From the NCBI GenBank assembly GCA_030428705.1, contig JAUIDI010000002.1, positions 806,001 through 870,000 on the forward strand: DNA of 64,000 nucleotides. Direction: 5' to 3'. Positions 1 to 9,293 of the stretch are shown piece by piece (within the stretch, counting starts at the first letter, position 1; every line of letters begins with the position of its first letter). Source of the DNA: Bacteroidia bacterium (GTDB lineage: Bacteria > Bacteroidota > Bacteroidia > Flavobacteriales > Flavobacteriaceae). A model generated the notes under the pieces. That model ran no database searches, was not told where the DNA came from, and saw nothing but the letters and a program-made list of their open reading frames with translations. Both the position numbers and the translations under genes were made by a program.

Positions 1-709
1 CTTCCCCTTCTTCATTGATATCGAAAAACCAAGGTGGCCGAACCAAGGGTTGCCCGGAGACGTATTTAAAAAAGTGATGGACACTCTCTTTGCTAATAGC
101 TGGTTCTTCTAGACTTCCATCGACCAATTCGCCAAAAACATCGGGCAGGGTCGAGAAAAGTTTTTGCAATGCCGTGGTCGATTCAAAACGTTCGGTCATG
201 ATATCATAGACCAATAACCCTTTTTCATCGGCAATCTTAAAGGCCTCTTTCAACTTCTCCAATCCTTCGGGATCGATTACCAAAGGTTTGTCGGCATATA
301 CATTCAACCCGGCTTTTACCGCCGCCAGGATGTAGTCTATTTTTTTTGAGTTCTTGCCCGCAACGATCATAACGTTGCCCGGTTTTTTATCGAGCATTTG
401 TTCCAGATAATCATCTCCGTAAAACTTTTCAACTTTCCATTGCGTCGGGTAATCTTCCCTAGAATTGTAGGCATCGATTTTATTCAGGAAGTCTTGTACC
501 TCGGCACCTTCGGGCGCAAACACATAAATCGTTGAATCGACCTGTGGATACATGGTCTTATGCACCAAGGCAGCATGAAAATGCCCAGGATCCAAAGTCA
601 TCAGTTTTACTTTTGATGGTACTTCATCTTTGGCCGACATGGATTCTTCTTTTTTTTCCCCACAAGACAAAACGAGGCAAAATATTGTGAAAAGCAAATA
701 GTTTCTCAT
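1..709 (-). CDS. Gfo/Idh/MocA-like oxidoreductase lipoprotein, partial (3' end beyond window)
   Basis: The reading frame is open on the minus strand from an ATG at 707-709 to the window edge, so the C-terminus is missing. The first 16 residues form a lipoprotein signal ending in LVLSC, so the protein is probably anchored in the periplasm or on the outer membrane. The N-terminal part (VKLMTLDPGHFHAALV, then VYADKPLVI) matches the variant of the Gfo/Idh/MocA family that carries a 'putative oxidoreductase C-terminal' domain. The usual GxGxxG loop is not obvious, but the DKP motif is kept. It lies downstream of a second Gfo/Idh protein on the same strand, with a hairpin between them. Family assignment is good; cofactor and substrate are unknown. 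Confidence 0.75.
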   Translation of the reverse strand, partial: MRNYLLFTIFCLVLSCGEKKEESMSAKDEVPSKVKLMTLDPGHFHAALVHKTMYPQVDSTIYVFAPEGAEVQDFLNKIDAYNSREDYPTQWKVEKFYGDDYLEQMLDKKPGNVMIVAGKNSKKIDYILAAVKAGLNVYADKPLVIDPEGLEKLKEAFKIADEKGLLVYDIMTERFESTTALQKLFSTLPDVFGELVDGSLEEPAISKESVHHFFKYVSGQPLVRPPWFFDINEEGE

Positions 710-841
710 ACGTATTCCATTCAAAAATAATTGTTCCAATAGCCTCCAATACCGAGGAAATATTGAACCCATCCTAGGTTCGTTTTAAAGCAAGCATTAA
801 ATATAACCATTCAAATTTAAAATGGAATTTTTAAAACCAGA

Positions 842-867
842 ACACCTCTTATATTCGAAAGAGGTGT
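842..867 (-). terminator. putative hairpin terminator after the Tat-type Gfo/Idh gene
   Basis: Nine-base arms ACACCTCTT and AAGAGGTGT face each other across an 8-nt loop, starting 24 bases past the stop of the gene ending at 892. On the minus strand only a weak T-rich stretch follows, so it may be a processing or attenuating hairpin rather than a full terminator. Confidence 0.45.
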
Positions 868-891
868 ACATAAGCTATTTTGTTTTGGTGT

Positions 892-2268
892 TTAGACCTT
901 TACATAATCCGTTCCGTAAGGTTTTCGTTGCTCACGTCGAAGCATTGCATTGGCCTCATCGTCGTTAATGAATTCCTCCTTTTCATCGTCCCATTCCAAC
1001 TTTCTATCAAATTGCATCGCGATATCGCTAATCAAACAAATAACACATGCCTTATGCCCTTTTTCGATTGGTGAGATTGGTTGCTTTCTGGTTTTGATAC
1101 AATCCAGCCAGTTGCCGTGCTGGTCGTCGATTTTTTCAAGATGGATCTCATTTTCACCAATGACCGATTCCAAAATTTTTGAATCCGATGCATTTAGGGC
1201 TTTTGCGCTTTTTTCTTTGTCTACTGGATCACTTGCGGACGCTTGGTAAGCACCCCGTGATACAAATATCCAACCGTCATCACCTATATATTTTACCCCA
1301 TTGGTATAGCCTCCGCTTGTATAGACCGTAATTCCGTTATCGTATTCATGCTTAACGAAGAAATCGCCGTGTACGTTCCACAATCCTGATTTTGGGAATT
1401 CGGCCAGGGCCTCGACCGATTTTGGCCCGGTCAATTCGGTATTCATTCCCCAGGCGGCCGAATCATAGTGGTGTTGTCCCCAACCTGTAATCATGCCTGC
1501 ACCATAATTTCGTATTCTCAACCAGCCCGGACGTCCATAACCTTCCTGTGGGTGTACCCCTATCTCGGTATAGGGTACTTCTGGCGTCGAACCCAACCAC
1601 ATATCGAAATTCAGATTCGAAGGTATAGGCATTTCAGGGGCCTCAGGCCCTGCGGGGTCTCCTGGCAGTCCTATCTTAACGGTGTGGATCTTACCGATCC
1701 TGCCATTTCTTACCAACTCGGCGGCAACCCTAAATTGAGGCATGGCGCGTTGTTGGGTTCCTACCTGTAGTATAACGTTTTTGCTTTTTACGACCTCCCT
1801 TAGTTGTTGCCCCTCCTTTATGGTCAACGACGTCGGTTTTTGCAAGTATATATCCTTACCGGCCAAGGCCGCTTCCAAGGCAGGTTGCGAATGCCAATGA
1901 TCGGGTGTACTTATCATGACGGCGTCGATATCCTTGTTCATCAAGAGCTCACGATAGTCACCGTATACCTTCGTATCCATGTATTTTTCCTTACCCGTCT
2001 TTTTTTGGTAAAATTCATCGGTAAAGGTTTTGGCGTGCTGCGCCCTTTTTGAATCCAGATCACAAACGGCCATTATACGAGCATCGTCAAATTGCATGGT
2101 ATCAGGCATGTCATGGCCCAAGGCTATCCGGCCACACCCGATCTGGCCAATATTTATCTTATTGCTGGGTGCCCCTTTTCCCAGTACATGGGCCGGGACT
2201 ATACTCGGAAACCCTACCATAGCGGCCGTTCCCAAAGTCGTTTTACTGATAAATCTTCTTCTTTGCAT
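892..2268 (-). CDS. Gfo/Idh/MocA family oxidoreductase with Tat-like signal
   Basis: A 458-aa NAD(P)-dependent sugar-type oxidoreductase. Residues 1-25 (MQRRRFISKTTLGTAAMVGF) look like a twin-arginine signal, so the enzyme is probably exported already folded with its cofactor. A Rossmann start (GQIGCGRIALG) follows at about 40-50, then the conserved lysine region QKPTSLTIKEG near 140 and a C-terminal alpha/beta domain. It is divergent from a ThuA gene across 239 bp and upstream of another Gfo/Idh lipoprotein. In ThuA/ThuB-type systems such oxidoreductases oxidise the C3 hydroxyl of glycosides; that role is inference here. Periplasmic members with bound NAD(H) are common in Bacteroidota and Planctomycetota. 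Confidence 0.88.
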   Translation of the reverse strand: MQRRRFISKTTLGTAAMVGFPSIVPAHVLGKGAPSNKINIGQIGCGRIALGHDMPDTMQFDDARIMAVCDLDSKRAQHAKTFTDEFYQKKTGKEKYMDTKVYGDYRELLMNKDIDAVMISTPDHWHSQPALEAALAGKDIYLQKPTSLTIKEGQQLREVVKSKNVILQVGTQQRAMPQFRVAAELVRNGRIGKIHTVKIGLPGDPAGPEAPEMPIPSNLNFDMWLGSTPEVPYTEIGVHPQEGYGRPGWLRIRNYGAGMITGWGQHHYDSAAWGMNTELTGPKSVEALAEFPKSGLWNVHGDFFVKHEYDNGITVYTSGGYTNGVKYIGDDGWIFVSRGAYQASASDPVDKEKSAKALNASDSKILESVIGENEIHLEKIDDQHGNWLDCIKTRKQPISPIEKGHKACVICLISDIAMQFDRKLEWDDEKEEFINDDEANAMLRREQRKPYGTDYVKV

Positions 2269-2450
2269 ATCTGGTTATCTGTTGATTTAATTTGAATAAA
2301 TTCTGCGAATCTGTTTTTTGCACGTTACGATTTCCTTGGCTCGAGCTTTGTGGCACCATAAGATGTGCATCGTTCTTTCCGCCCCAAAAATTAAGTGGTT
2401 CCAAAATTTTCTTTTGATCGTTCTTTTAAGTTTACAATTAAAACTATTTT

Positions 2451-2458
2451 TAAATTTG
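2451..2458 (+). promoter_or_regulatory. -7 promoter box for the ThuA gene
   Basis: TAAATTTG fits the Bacteroidota -7 consensus TAnnTTTG exactly and lies 49 bases before the ThuA start codon. No clear TTG-type -33 element is seen at 19-21 bp upstream. Confidence 0.45.
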
Positions 2459-2470
2459 CAAACTCCCGTT

Positions 2471-2484
2471 TGTGAACGTTAACG
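2471..2484 (+). promoter_or_regulatory. possible LacI-type operator
   Basis: TGTGAACGTTAACG is an imperfect palindrome (5 of 7 pairs) around a central CG, the layout of LacI-family operators. It begins 12 bases after the -7 box, about where transcription should start. No LacI-family regulator is encoded in the window, so the assignment is weak. Confidence 0.25.
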
Positions 2485-2507
2485 AAATAACATAAAAAGC
2501 AGCAACA

Positions 2508-3431
2508 ATGCAAAGATTATTGGTTTCATTTTTATCATTTTTGGTTCTGGGGCTTGTTCAGGCCCAAAGCCTCGAACCCATTGAAATTACTTCTGAGTGG
2601 CTCGCCAAAATAGAACGCCTTGCGCCTTCGGTGCCCACGGTCAAAAACGTGGACAAAAAGAAAATCTTGGTATTCTCGAAAGCTCCGGGGTTTTACCATT
2701 GGACCATTCCACATAACATTGAAATGCTTAAAATACTAGCCAAAAAAACGGATGCTTTTGAAATCCATATTGGTTACGATATAGAAAATTTCGAGAGGAA
2801 AAACCTCAAAAAATACGATGCCTTTATACTCAACAATTCGAATCCGAGCGGGCCAGACCGAGATTTGTTCGCAGATCTTTTGAAACAGAACACATCGTTC
2901 ACAGATAGTGAAATCAAGGAAAAAGCGGCACAATACGAACAAAACCTCTTGGACTATGTGGCCAAAGGCGGAGGGTTGATGATAATGCACGGCGCCATTA
3001 CATTGCAGAACAATTCCATGGTATTCAGCAAAATGACGGGGGGAAGCTTTGATTATCATCCGAAACAGCAAGAAATACATGTAAAGGAAGTAGACGCGAA
3101 CCATCCATTGGTAAGGGCTTTCAAAGGAAAAGGATTTACCCATATCGACGAACCCTATTTTTTCAAAAACGCCTATGCAGATTATAACTTCAGGCCTTTG
3201 CTCTATATGGAAGTCGATAAGTTGGAAGGGGTGAAAAAAGAGGTTGAAGAAAACATGGTTTATATTTCATGGATCAAAAAATATGGCAAAGGCAGGGTGT
3301 TTTATAGCTCGCCGTCGCACAATGCCCAAAGTATGGACAATCCTGAACTACTTCAGTTTTTCTTGGATGGTATGCAGTATGTGGTAGGAGACCTCAAATG
3401 TGATGATAGCCCGCTCGGGAAGAAGAAATGA
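2508..3431 (+). CDS. ThuA domain protein, secreted
   Basis: A 307-aa protein with a cleavable signal peptide (residues 1-19, ending in VQAQS) followed by one ThuA-like domain of class I glutamine amidotransferase fold. Visible landmarks are the KKILVFSKAPGFYHWTIPHN strand near 47-66, GGGLMIMHGAI near 155-165 and GKGRVFYSSPSHN near 262-274. ThuA works with ThuB, a Gfo/Idh enzyme, in trehalose and related disaccharide use in rhizobia. Here a Gfo/Idh gene lies divergently next door, which supports a similar pairing. The biochemical activity of ThuA proteins is not settled, and the substrate cannot be read from the sequence. Confidence 0.88.
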   Translation: MQRLLVSFLSFLVLGLVQAQSLEPIEITSEWLAKIERLAPSVPTVKNVDKKKILVFSKAPGFYHWTIPHNIEMLKILAKKTDAFEIHIGYDIENFERKNLKKYDAFILNNSNPSGPDRDLFADLLKQNTSFTDSEIKEKAAQYEQNLLDYVAKGGGLMIMHGAITLQNNSMVFSKMTGGSFDYHPKQQEIHVKEVDANHPLVRAFKGKGFTHIDEPYFFKNAYADYNFRPLLYMEVDKLEGVKKEVEENMVYISWIKKYGKGRVFYSSPSHNAQSMDNPELLQFFLDGMQYVVGDLKCDDSPLGKKK

Positions 3432-3458
3432 AGCACCACTACTCAAACGAAAGGTTCG

Positions 3459-4181
3459 TTAAAGAAAATAGCTATTTCTAATCGGGTATTCCGAGGTATC
3501 ACAATACAAATCACCATATAAGTTCAGCCCTGCTCTGCTGGTTCGAAACCGAACCGAAATGTGTAGAATAGGGGCTCCCTCATGAATGTTTAAATTTTTT
3601 GCCACATCGATCGAGGCCGGTTTAGATCTCAGTTCCTGTTCCGCCCCCATAATCTCGATCAAATATTCCCGGCTAAGCGTCTTGAAAAATGAACCATCGA
3701 CAAATTCATCCGATTTGATCAGCCCCAAGGCATTGAGCGAATACCAATTATTCTCCAAAACGACAGGGCGCCCGTTGATGTTTCTAACCCTTTGAAAATA
3801 CACACATTGCGATTCTTTTTCTTCATCGGTCAGTGAAAATGGGATTATGGGATCCCAGCCAACAATTCTAGGTGGCTCGGTCACAATAGTCTCCACCTCA
3901 TAGTCGATGGATCCCGAAATTCCTTTGACCGTAAGCAATCCCAACGACTTGCCCCTTTCGATCACTTTACTTCCCTTGCCCTGTTCTTTTACAATAAATC
4001 CTTCTTTCAAAAGTTCGTCAAGGGCCTTGCGCACGGTTGTCCTAGTAATACCGAACCGATTACATAACTCATTTTCTGACGGCAAATATCCCCCGACAGG
4101 GTATTTACCTATCTGTATCCTTTTTTTTATATAATCTCGAATAGTACGGTACTTATGCTTTTCGAGCTTTTTGTCCCCCAT
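3459..4181 (-). CDS. GntR-family (HutC/UTRA) transcriptional regulator
   Basis: A 240-aa regulator. Residues 8-75 form the GntR winged helix (IGKYPVGGYLPSENELCNRF, then the recognition helix with TRTTVRKALDELLKEG). Residues about 90-235 form a UTRA ligand-binding domain, which usually senses a sugar phosphate or small acid. It is divergent from the six-gene operon starting at 4356, and the 174-bp gap holds a perfect palindrome (4230-4245) of the kind this family binds. It is therefore the likely local repressor of that operon and of itself. The effector is unknown; a KDG/KDPG-type intermediate would be a reasonable guess. Confidence 0.92.
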   Translation of the reverse strand: MGDKKLEKHKYRTIRDYIKKRIQIGKYPVGGYLPSENELCNRFGITRTTVRKALDELLKEGFIVKEQGKGSKVIERGKSLGLLTVKGISGSIDYEVETIVTEPPRIVGWDPIIPFSLTDEEKESQCVYFQRVRNINGRPVVLENNWYSLNALGLIKSDEFVDGSFFKTLSREYLIEIMGAEQELRSKPASIDVAKNLNIHEGAPILHISVRFRTSRAGLNLYGDLYCDTSEYPIRNSYFL

Positions 4182-4229
4182 ATTCTTATATTTTAGAACC
4201 TAAAATAGTGAGGAAAAGTATAAAATATT

Positions 4230-4245
4230 ACTTGTACGTACAAGT
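4230..4245. promoter_or_regulatory. GntR operator, perfect 16-bp palindrome
   Basis: ACTTGTACGTACAAGT reads the same on both strands. HutC-subfamily GntR proteins bind short palindromes of the GTnTAnAC type, and this sequence has that core. It sits 49 bases from the regulator start and 111 bases from the operon start, so one site could control both directions. No second copy was found in the window. Confidence 0.75.
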
Positions 4246-4355
4246 TGGAATAGTTATTTTAGCCCATCGATGCATTTCCGGCTACCTTTAAAATTGTCGC
4301 TCCGCCAAAAATGGTTTCAGGAATTCATGGATCAAACCTTTTAAAATATAAATAC

Positions 4356-5384
4356 ATGCCCAATATTCCAATCAGGACCACGGTCGTCGGCAGCTATCCC
4401 TTTCCGGGGTGGCTCGAATTCGTATCACAGAACCTAGATCAATTTGGTGCCGCCGATATCGAGGAAGCTATTGAAGATGCGGTCATTGCAGCCATACATG
4501 ACCAAACGGATGCTGGCCTTGATGTCATTACGGATGGTGAACAAACCCGTTTAGACTTTAATCTGTCTTTTTATGGCTTTATCAGCGGAATCGAAAACAA
4601 TACATCGGATACTCGAAAATTTGGCCCTCCAGCCCATGACCAACGTGGAAAAAACAATATCGTTGGAGATCTTACCGCCCTGAATGGCCTTGGTGCCGTA
4701 AAAGAATTTGAGCGGTTAAAAAAATTGGCGCCAAAAGGCCCGGTTTTAAAAGCAAGCATTCCCGGCCCTTACACTTTGGCCGGTAGATTATTGCCAAATG
4801 ACACATACAAAGACCGTTACGAGATTACCGAAGCACTGTTGCCCATTATCAGCAACGAACTCGAAGCTTTAGTGGCCGCAGGTTGTACCGAAATTACGGT
4901 GGACGAACCTTCGATGAGCTGTTATGCCTACAAGGCCGACACCAAGCGTTTCGTCGATATCTTTAATCGTACCGTCAACCCGATCAAAGGAAAATGCAAC
5001 CTCAGCACGCATTTATGTTTTGGCAATTTCAAGGGAAGGCCGGTAGGGTATCGAAGCATCAAACCGATGTTGCCCGATTTTCTGGACATGGATGTCGACG
5101 AAATTCATATCGAAATGGCCAACCGAGAATTCGCCGAAATCGAACTGCTCGCCCCTTTTGCGGAAAAAATGAACGTTGCCGTCGGCATTATCGATGTAAA
5201 AAATTACTATATCGAAACCGCGGACGATGTTGTGGAGCGAATCAATCGTTGCCTGAAATACGTCCCTGCCGAAAAACTATCGGTCGCTCCCGATTGCGGT
5301 CTGAGCCAAACCGCCCGCTGGGCCTCGAGACAAAAACTGATCAACATGGTCGCTGGGGCGAAACAAGTACGTGAATCGCTATGA
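4356..5384 (+). CDS. cobalamin-independent methionine synthase-like (MetE C-terminal family) methyltransferase
   Basis: About 342 aa from the ATG at 4356, which directly precedes the conserved start IRTTVVGSYPFPGW; an upstream in-frame ATG at 4311 would add 15 unconserved residues. The protein equals only the catalytic C-terminal half of MetE. Likely zinc ligands are kept: the His-x-Cys pair in LSTHLCFGN, a Glu in the IHIEMANREF strand, and Cys in VAPDCGLSQTARW. This short form is found in many bacteria as an archaeal-type methionine synthase or as a methyltransferase for other thiols or donors. It is the first gene of an operon for sugar-acid breakdown and overlaps the next gene by 4 bases, so a role in demethylating a methylated substrate is possible but inferred. 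Confidence 0.85.
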   Translation: MPNIPIRTTVVGSYPFPGWLEFVSQNLDQFGAADIEEAIEDAVIAAIHDQTDAGLDVITDGEQTRLDFNLSFYGFISGIENNTSDTRKFGPPAHDQRGKNNIVGDLTALNGLGAVKEFERLKKLAPKGPVLKASIPGPYTLAGRLLPNDTYKDRYEITEALLPIISNELEALVAAGCTEITVDEPSMSCYAYKADTKRFVDIFNRTVNPIKGKCNLSTHLCFGNFKGRPVGYRSIKPMLPDFLDMDVDEIHIEMANREFAEIELLAPFAEKMNVAVGIIDVKNYYIETADDVVERINRCLKYVPAEKLSVAPDCGLSQTARWASRQKLINMVAGAKQVRESL

Positions 5385-6223
5385 ACCTAATTCCCGCCTT
5401 AAAAAAGAATGAAGATCTAATTGCCGAAATGGATGCCTTTCTTTCTGAAAAAGAAGATTTTCGGCTGTGGTGGCTGGGGCAAAGCGGGTATTTATTGCAG
5501 TGGAACGGCAAACGGATCTTGATAGACCCCTACCTTTCCGATTCGCTGACCAAAAAATATGCGGAGACGGAAAAACCCCATATTCGCATGAGCGAGTTGG
5601 TAGTGCGGCCTGGTTTATTACGGAATATCTCGGTAGTAACTTCAAGCCATAATCATACGGATCATTTGGATGCCGAGACCTTGGTTCCCGTTCTAAAAAA
5701 TAATCCTGATATAAAATTTATCATCCCGGAAGCCAATTGTAGATTCGTTGCCGATCGCGTTCAATGTGATATTGACTTCCCCATCGGCATGAATGACGGA
5801 ATGAGCTATGCAGTCAATGGATTTACCTTTATCGGTATCCCCGCAAAACACAACGAATTAGCACGCGACGAAAATGGTAATTGTAAGTTCATGGGTTATA
5901 TCATTCAGTTTGGAACCTACTCCATTTACCATAGCGGGGATACCTTATGGTTCGAGGGCATGGTGGACCTGTTGAAACCCTTCAATGTCGATGTCGCCAT
6001 ATTGCCCATCAATGGAAACAAACCGGAACGAAAAGTTGCCGGCAACCTGAACAGTGCCGAAGCGGTGGAATTGGGCCTAGCGATCAATGCAGGTTATGTG
6101 ATTCCCTGTCATTACGATATGTTTACTTTTAATACGGCAGATGTCAATGAGTTTGTAGCCGAAGCGAAGGGAAAAGGTCAAAAATATAAAGTACTTCTTG
6201 GAGGGGAGTGCTTTTCAATCTAG
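5381..6223 (+). CDS. MBL-fold metallo-hydrolase, UlaG-like
   Basis: A 280-aa metallo-beta-lactamase-fold protein without a signal peptide, so cytoplasmic. Metal-binding motifs are complete: SHNHTDHLD (HxHxDH) at about 91-99, the HSGDT aspartate near 187, and the late histidine in IPCHYDMF near 244. The early WWLGQSGYLLQW segment and overall length match the UlaG (L-ascorbate-6-phosphate lactonase) branch. Its start overlaps the stop of the methyltransferase by 4 bases (ATGA), so the two are translationally coupled. In this operon it could open a sugar lactone before the KDG kinase/KDPG aldolase steps; other hydrolase roles cannot be excluded. Confidence 0.88.
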   Translation: MNLIPALKKNEDLIAEMDAFLSEKEDFRLWWLGQSGYLLQWNGKRILIDPYLSDSLTKKYAETEKPHIRMSELVVRPGLLRNISVVTSSHNHTDHLDAETLVPVLKNNPDIKFIIPEANCRFVADRVQCDIDFPIGMNDGMSYAVNGFTFIGIPAKHNELARDENGNCKFMGYIIQFGTYSIYHSGDTLWFEGMVDLLKPFNVDVAILPINGNKPERKVAGNLNSAEAVELGLAINAGYVIPCHYDMFTFNTADVNEFVAEAKGKGQKYKVLLGGECFSI

Positions 6224-6245
6224 AACTTCAATATCAAGGACGATT

Positions 6246-9173
6246 ATGAAAATTGCAGCGTTTGATTTATTTAAATCGATGACCACCAAATTATTGCCAT
6301 TATCATCGATTGTTTTTTTAGTTGCCTCTTCCTGTACCGATACAAGGTCAACAGATTACACGACCCCGGAACTCGATTTTGAAACCACTGTGGAAAACGG
6401 CTTTAAACTTCCCAAAGGATGGGAGGTAACTTTATGGGCCGAATCTCCGTCCTTGTATAATCCTACCAATATGGATGTCGATGCCAAAGGAAGGATCTGG
6501 GTAACCGAGGCAGTCAATTATCGCAGTTTCAACAATGATCCGGAAAAACGATTGAGTTTTGAAGAAGGCGACCGTATCATGATCCTTGAGGACACCGATG
6601 GAGATGGCATCAGTGATTCCTCTAAAGTATTCGTTCAAGACAAGGATTTGGTAGCACCAATGGGCATTGCCGTTCTAGGCAACAAGGTTTTTGTCTCTTG
6701 TGCCCCTTCGCTACTAGTTTATACCGATGAAAACGGAGATGATGTTCCCGACAAAAAGGAAGTCTTTCTTAAAGGTTTCGGTGGATTGGATCACGATCAC
6801 AGTCTGCATGCGCTCATTGCCGGACCGGATGGCAAATATTACTTCAACACGGGCAACGCCGGACCACATTACGTAACCGATAAAGCCGGTTGGCAATTGC
6901 GTTCGGGGAGCGTTTATACAGGTGGAACACCGTATAACAAAGAAAATGAACCGGCCCTGGTCAGCGATGACGGTCGTATTTGGGTAGGCGGCCTAGCACT
7001 TAGAATGGAAAAAGATGGTACCGGTCTGGAAGTCGTAGGCCATAATTTTCGCAACTCTTATGAAGTTGCTTTGGACTCCTACGGAAATATGTGGCAAAAT
7101 GATAATGACGACCAAGTAGTGACCTGTCGTGTGACCTGGATTATGGAAGGGGGCAATGCCGGTTTTTTCAACACCAATGGCAAACGCACATGGCAGGCCG
7201 ACAAAAAACCTGGTCAGGATATTTTTACCTCCCATTGGCATCAAGACGATCCAGGGGTAATGCCGGCGGGAGACAATACCGGTGCCGGATCGCCAACGGG
7301 CGTTGTGGTCTACGAGGGCGATGCTTTTGGATTCCAGTACAACGGCATGCTATTGAGCGCCGATGCGGGTAGAAATGTCATCTTCGCCTATCAACCTTCA
7401 AAAAAAGGGGCCGGTTTCGACCTTAAAAGAAGGGATTTGATCACTTCGATGCAAGAATCCACCGAAGATTATAAATGGAACGATATCGATGACGATACGC
7501 GAAAATGGTTTCGGCCAAGTGACGTGGCTGTAGGTACCGACGGTGCCATATATATTGCCGATTGGTATGATCCGGTGGTCGGCGGCCACCAAATGATCGA
7601 CACCGCAGGTTATGGCCGTATATACCGACTTACGCCCAAGGGAAAGAAATTAAAAAATCCACAGTTGGATCTGACCTCCGTTGATGGCCAAATCGATGCC
7701 TTGTTAAACCCGGCAATTAATGTCAGGAATCTGGGATTTGAGAAATTGCTTCACCAAGGGGAAACCGTTGTACCTGATGTTCAAAAAATTTTGGAATCCG
7801 ACAACCCGCTGCATAAAGCGAGAGCGATCTGGCTTTTGTCAGAATTAGGAAGCAAAGGAACCAAGTTAGTTGAAAATATCCTCGAAAAAGAAACCGACCC
7901 GCGTTTGAGGGTGGTGGCCTATCGCGCCCTTACGGATAAAGAAAACTCCGTTTTGAAATATGCTTCCGTGGCAGTCGACGACCCGTCCGAAGAAGTTCGT
8001 AGGGAAGTCGCCTTATCGCTCAGGGACATTCCTTGGGAGAATAGCGGGAAGCTCATCAAAGAATTGTTCAAAGGTTACGATGGGCAAGATCGATGGTATT
8101 TGGAGGCCTTGGGAACGGCCATAGACGACAATCAAGAATTGGCATACTCCGAATTGGTTTCGAACCAACCGGAAAATCCTGCCGAATGGCCCGATACGTT
8201 TGCTTCATTGGTCTGGCGCATACATCCGAAATCGGCCGTGGACGCGCTTAAGAAAAGGGCAATGGCTGAGACCATCGATGAACATCAAAAGAAAAAAGCC
8301 ATTGATGCCCTGGCCTTTATCAACGATAAAAATGCGGTTGCCGCCATGTTGGATTTAAAGAATTTCAATGGGGACGCTTTTGTTCAAGAAACGGCAAGTT
8401 GGTGGGTCGATTTTCGAATGACCAACGATTGGTACGCCCTTTGGGATTGGCAATCGGAAAACGGAACGACTTTTGAACTTCCCAAAGAAATCACCACACT
8501 ACAAGAAACACTTCTTGACATCGGAAAATCGATGGAAAATCGGATCGAAGCAGGCAACAAAATGGCCAATACTTTAATCGGAGGGCGTATACTGATCAAT
8601 CTTGCTGCCGAGGAAAAACTTTCAAAACAATTGACCGCCGGAGTTTCGAACGCTATTTTTAAAAATCCGGCGTTGGAAGTACGTACTTTGGCCCATGAAT
8701 ATTTTAATTCCACAAATCATGGAAATATCACGGTAAAAAAAATAATGGCCCTTGATGGCGATAAGGCAAAAGGCAAACGTCTTTTCTCGTATAAATGTGC
8801 CACTTGCCACAAGAATGGCCAGGGAGGAAATGACATTGGCCCAAATTTGTCGGCCATTGGGGAAAAATTCGATAGGCCCGCCATTCTCGATGCCATCATA
8901 AATCCGAATGCTTCGATTGTCTTTGGATATGAGCCGTTAATGGTCAAAACCAAAACGGGACAGGTTTTCTTCGGTTTTCTCCTTTCCGAAGGGGAAACTT
9001 TGGTCCTGAAAGATCCGATCGGCCAACGAATCGTTATCGACCCCGTCAACATCGAAAGCAAGACAAAATTAAAAACCGGTATTATGCCCAATGCCGAAAC
9101 CTTGGAGCTTAGCAACCAAGACATGGCGGATCTAAGCAACTACCTACTCGATCTTAAAAATACAGGGCTATGA
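6246..9173 (+). CDS. PVC-type heme-binding dehydrogenase lipoprotein with C-terminal cytochrome c
   Basis: About 975 aa from the ATG at 6246; an ATG at 6279 is also possible because it directly opens the lipoprotein signal (FLVASSC). Order of parts: lipoprotein signal; a six-bladed beta-propeller of the membrane-bound dehydrogenase (PQQ-sugar-dehydrogenase-like) type, residues about 45-460, with repeated DxDGDG segments; HEAT-like helical repeats, about 490-700; and a C-terminal cytochrome c with CATCH at about 851-855. Such proteins are widespread in Planctomycetota and marine Bacteroidota and are thought to oxidise sugars or alcohols outside the cytoplasm and pass electrons to the heme. It sits 22 bases after the UlaG-like gene and 120 before the aldolase. 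Confidence 0.88.
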   Translation: MKIAAFDLFKSMTTKLLPLSSIVFLVASSCTDTRSTDYTTPELDFETTVENGFKLPKGWEVTLWAESPSLYNPTNMDVDAKGRIWVTEAVNYRSFNNDPEKRLSFEEGDRIMILEDTDGDGISDSSKVFVQDKDLVAPMGIAVLGNKVFVSCAPSLLVYTDENGDDVPDKKEVFLKGFGGLDHDHSLHALIAGPDGKYYFNTGNAGPHYVTDKAGWQLRSGSVYTGGTPYNKENEPALVSDDGRIWVGGLALRMEKDGTGLEVVGHNFRNSYEVALDSYGNMWQNDNDDQVVTCRVTWIMEGGNAGFFNTNGKRTWQADKKPGQDIFTSHWHQDDPGVMPAGDNTGAGSPTGVVVYEGDAFGFQYNGMLLSADAGRNVIFAYQPSKKGAGFDLKRRDLITSMQESTEDYKWNDIDDDTRKWFRPSDVAVGTDGAIYIADWYDPVVGGHQMIDTAGYGRIYRLTPKGKKLKNPQLDLTSVDGQIDALLNPAINVRNLGFEKLLHQGETVVPDVQKILESDNPLHKARAIWLLSELGSKGTKLVENILEKETDPRLRVVAYRALTDKENSVLKYASVAVDDPSEEVRREVALSLRDIPWENSGKLIKELFKGYDGQDRWYLEALGTAIDDNQELAYSELVSNQPENPAEWPDTFASLVWRIHPKSAVDALKKRAMAETIDEHQKKKAIDALAFINDKNAVAAMLDLKNFNGDAFVQETASWWVDFRMTNDWYALWDWQSENGTTFELPKEITTLQETLLDIGKSMENRIEAGNKMANTLIGGRILINLAAEEKLSKQLTAGVSNAIFKNPALEVRTLAHEYFNSTNHGNITVKKIMALDGDKAKGKRLFSYKCATCHKNGQGGNDIGPNLSAIGEKFDRPAILDAIINPNASIVFGYEPLMVKTKTGQVFFGFLLSEGETLVLKDPIGQRIVIDPVNIESKTKLKTGIMPNAETLELSNQDMADLSNYLLDLKNTGL

Positions 9174-9293
9174 GATAAATAATTCGAAAACTGGCGTCAT
9201 GCCAAAGTCACATTTTGTTTTAAATGGCACACAACACCACAAAATATTCCAATATGGTTTACTTTTATGTGCTAAGATTCGAATACCTAGAAA

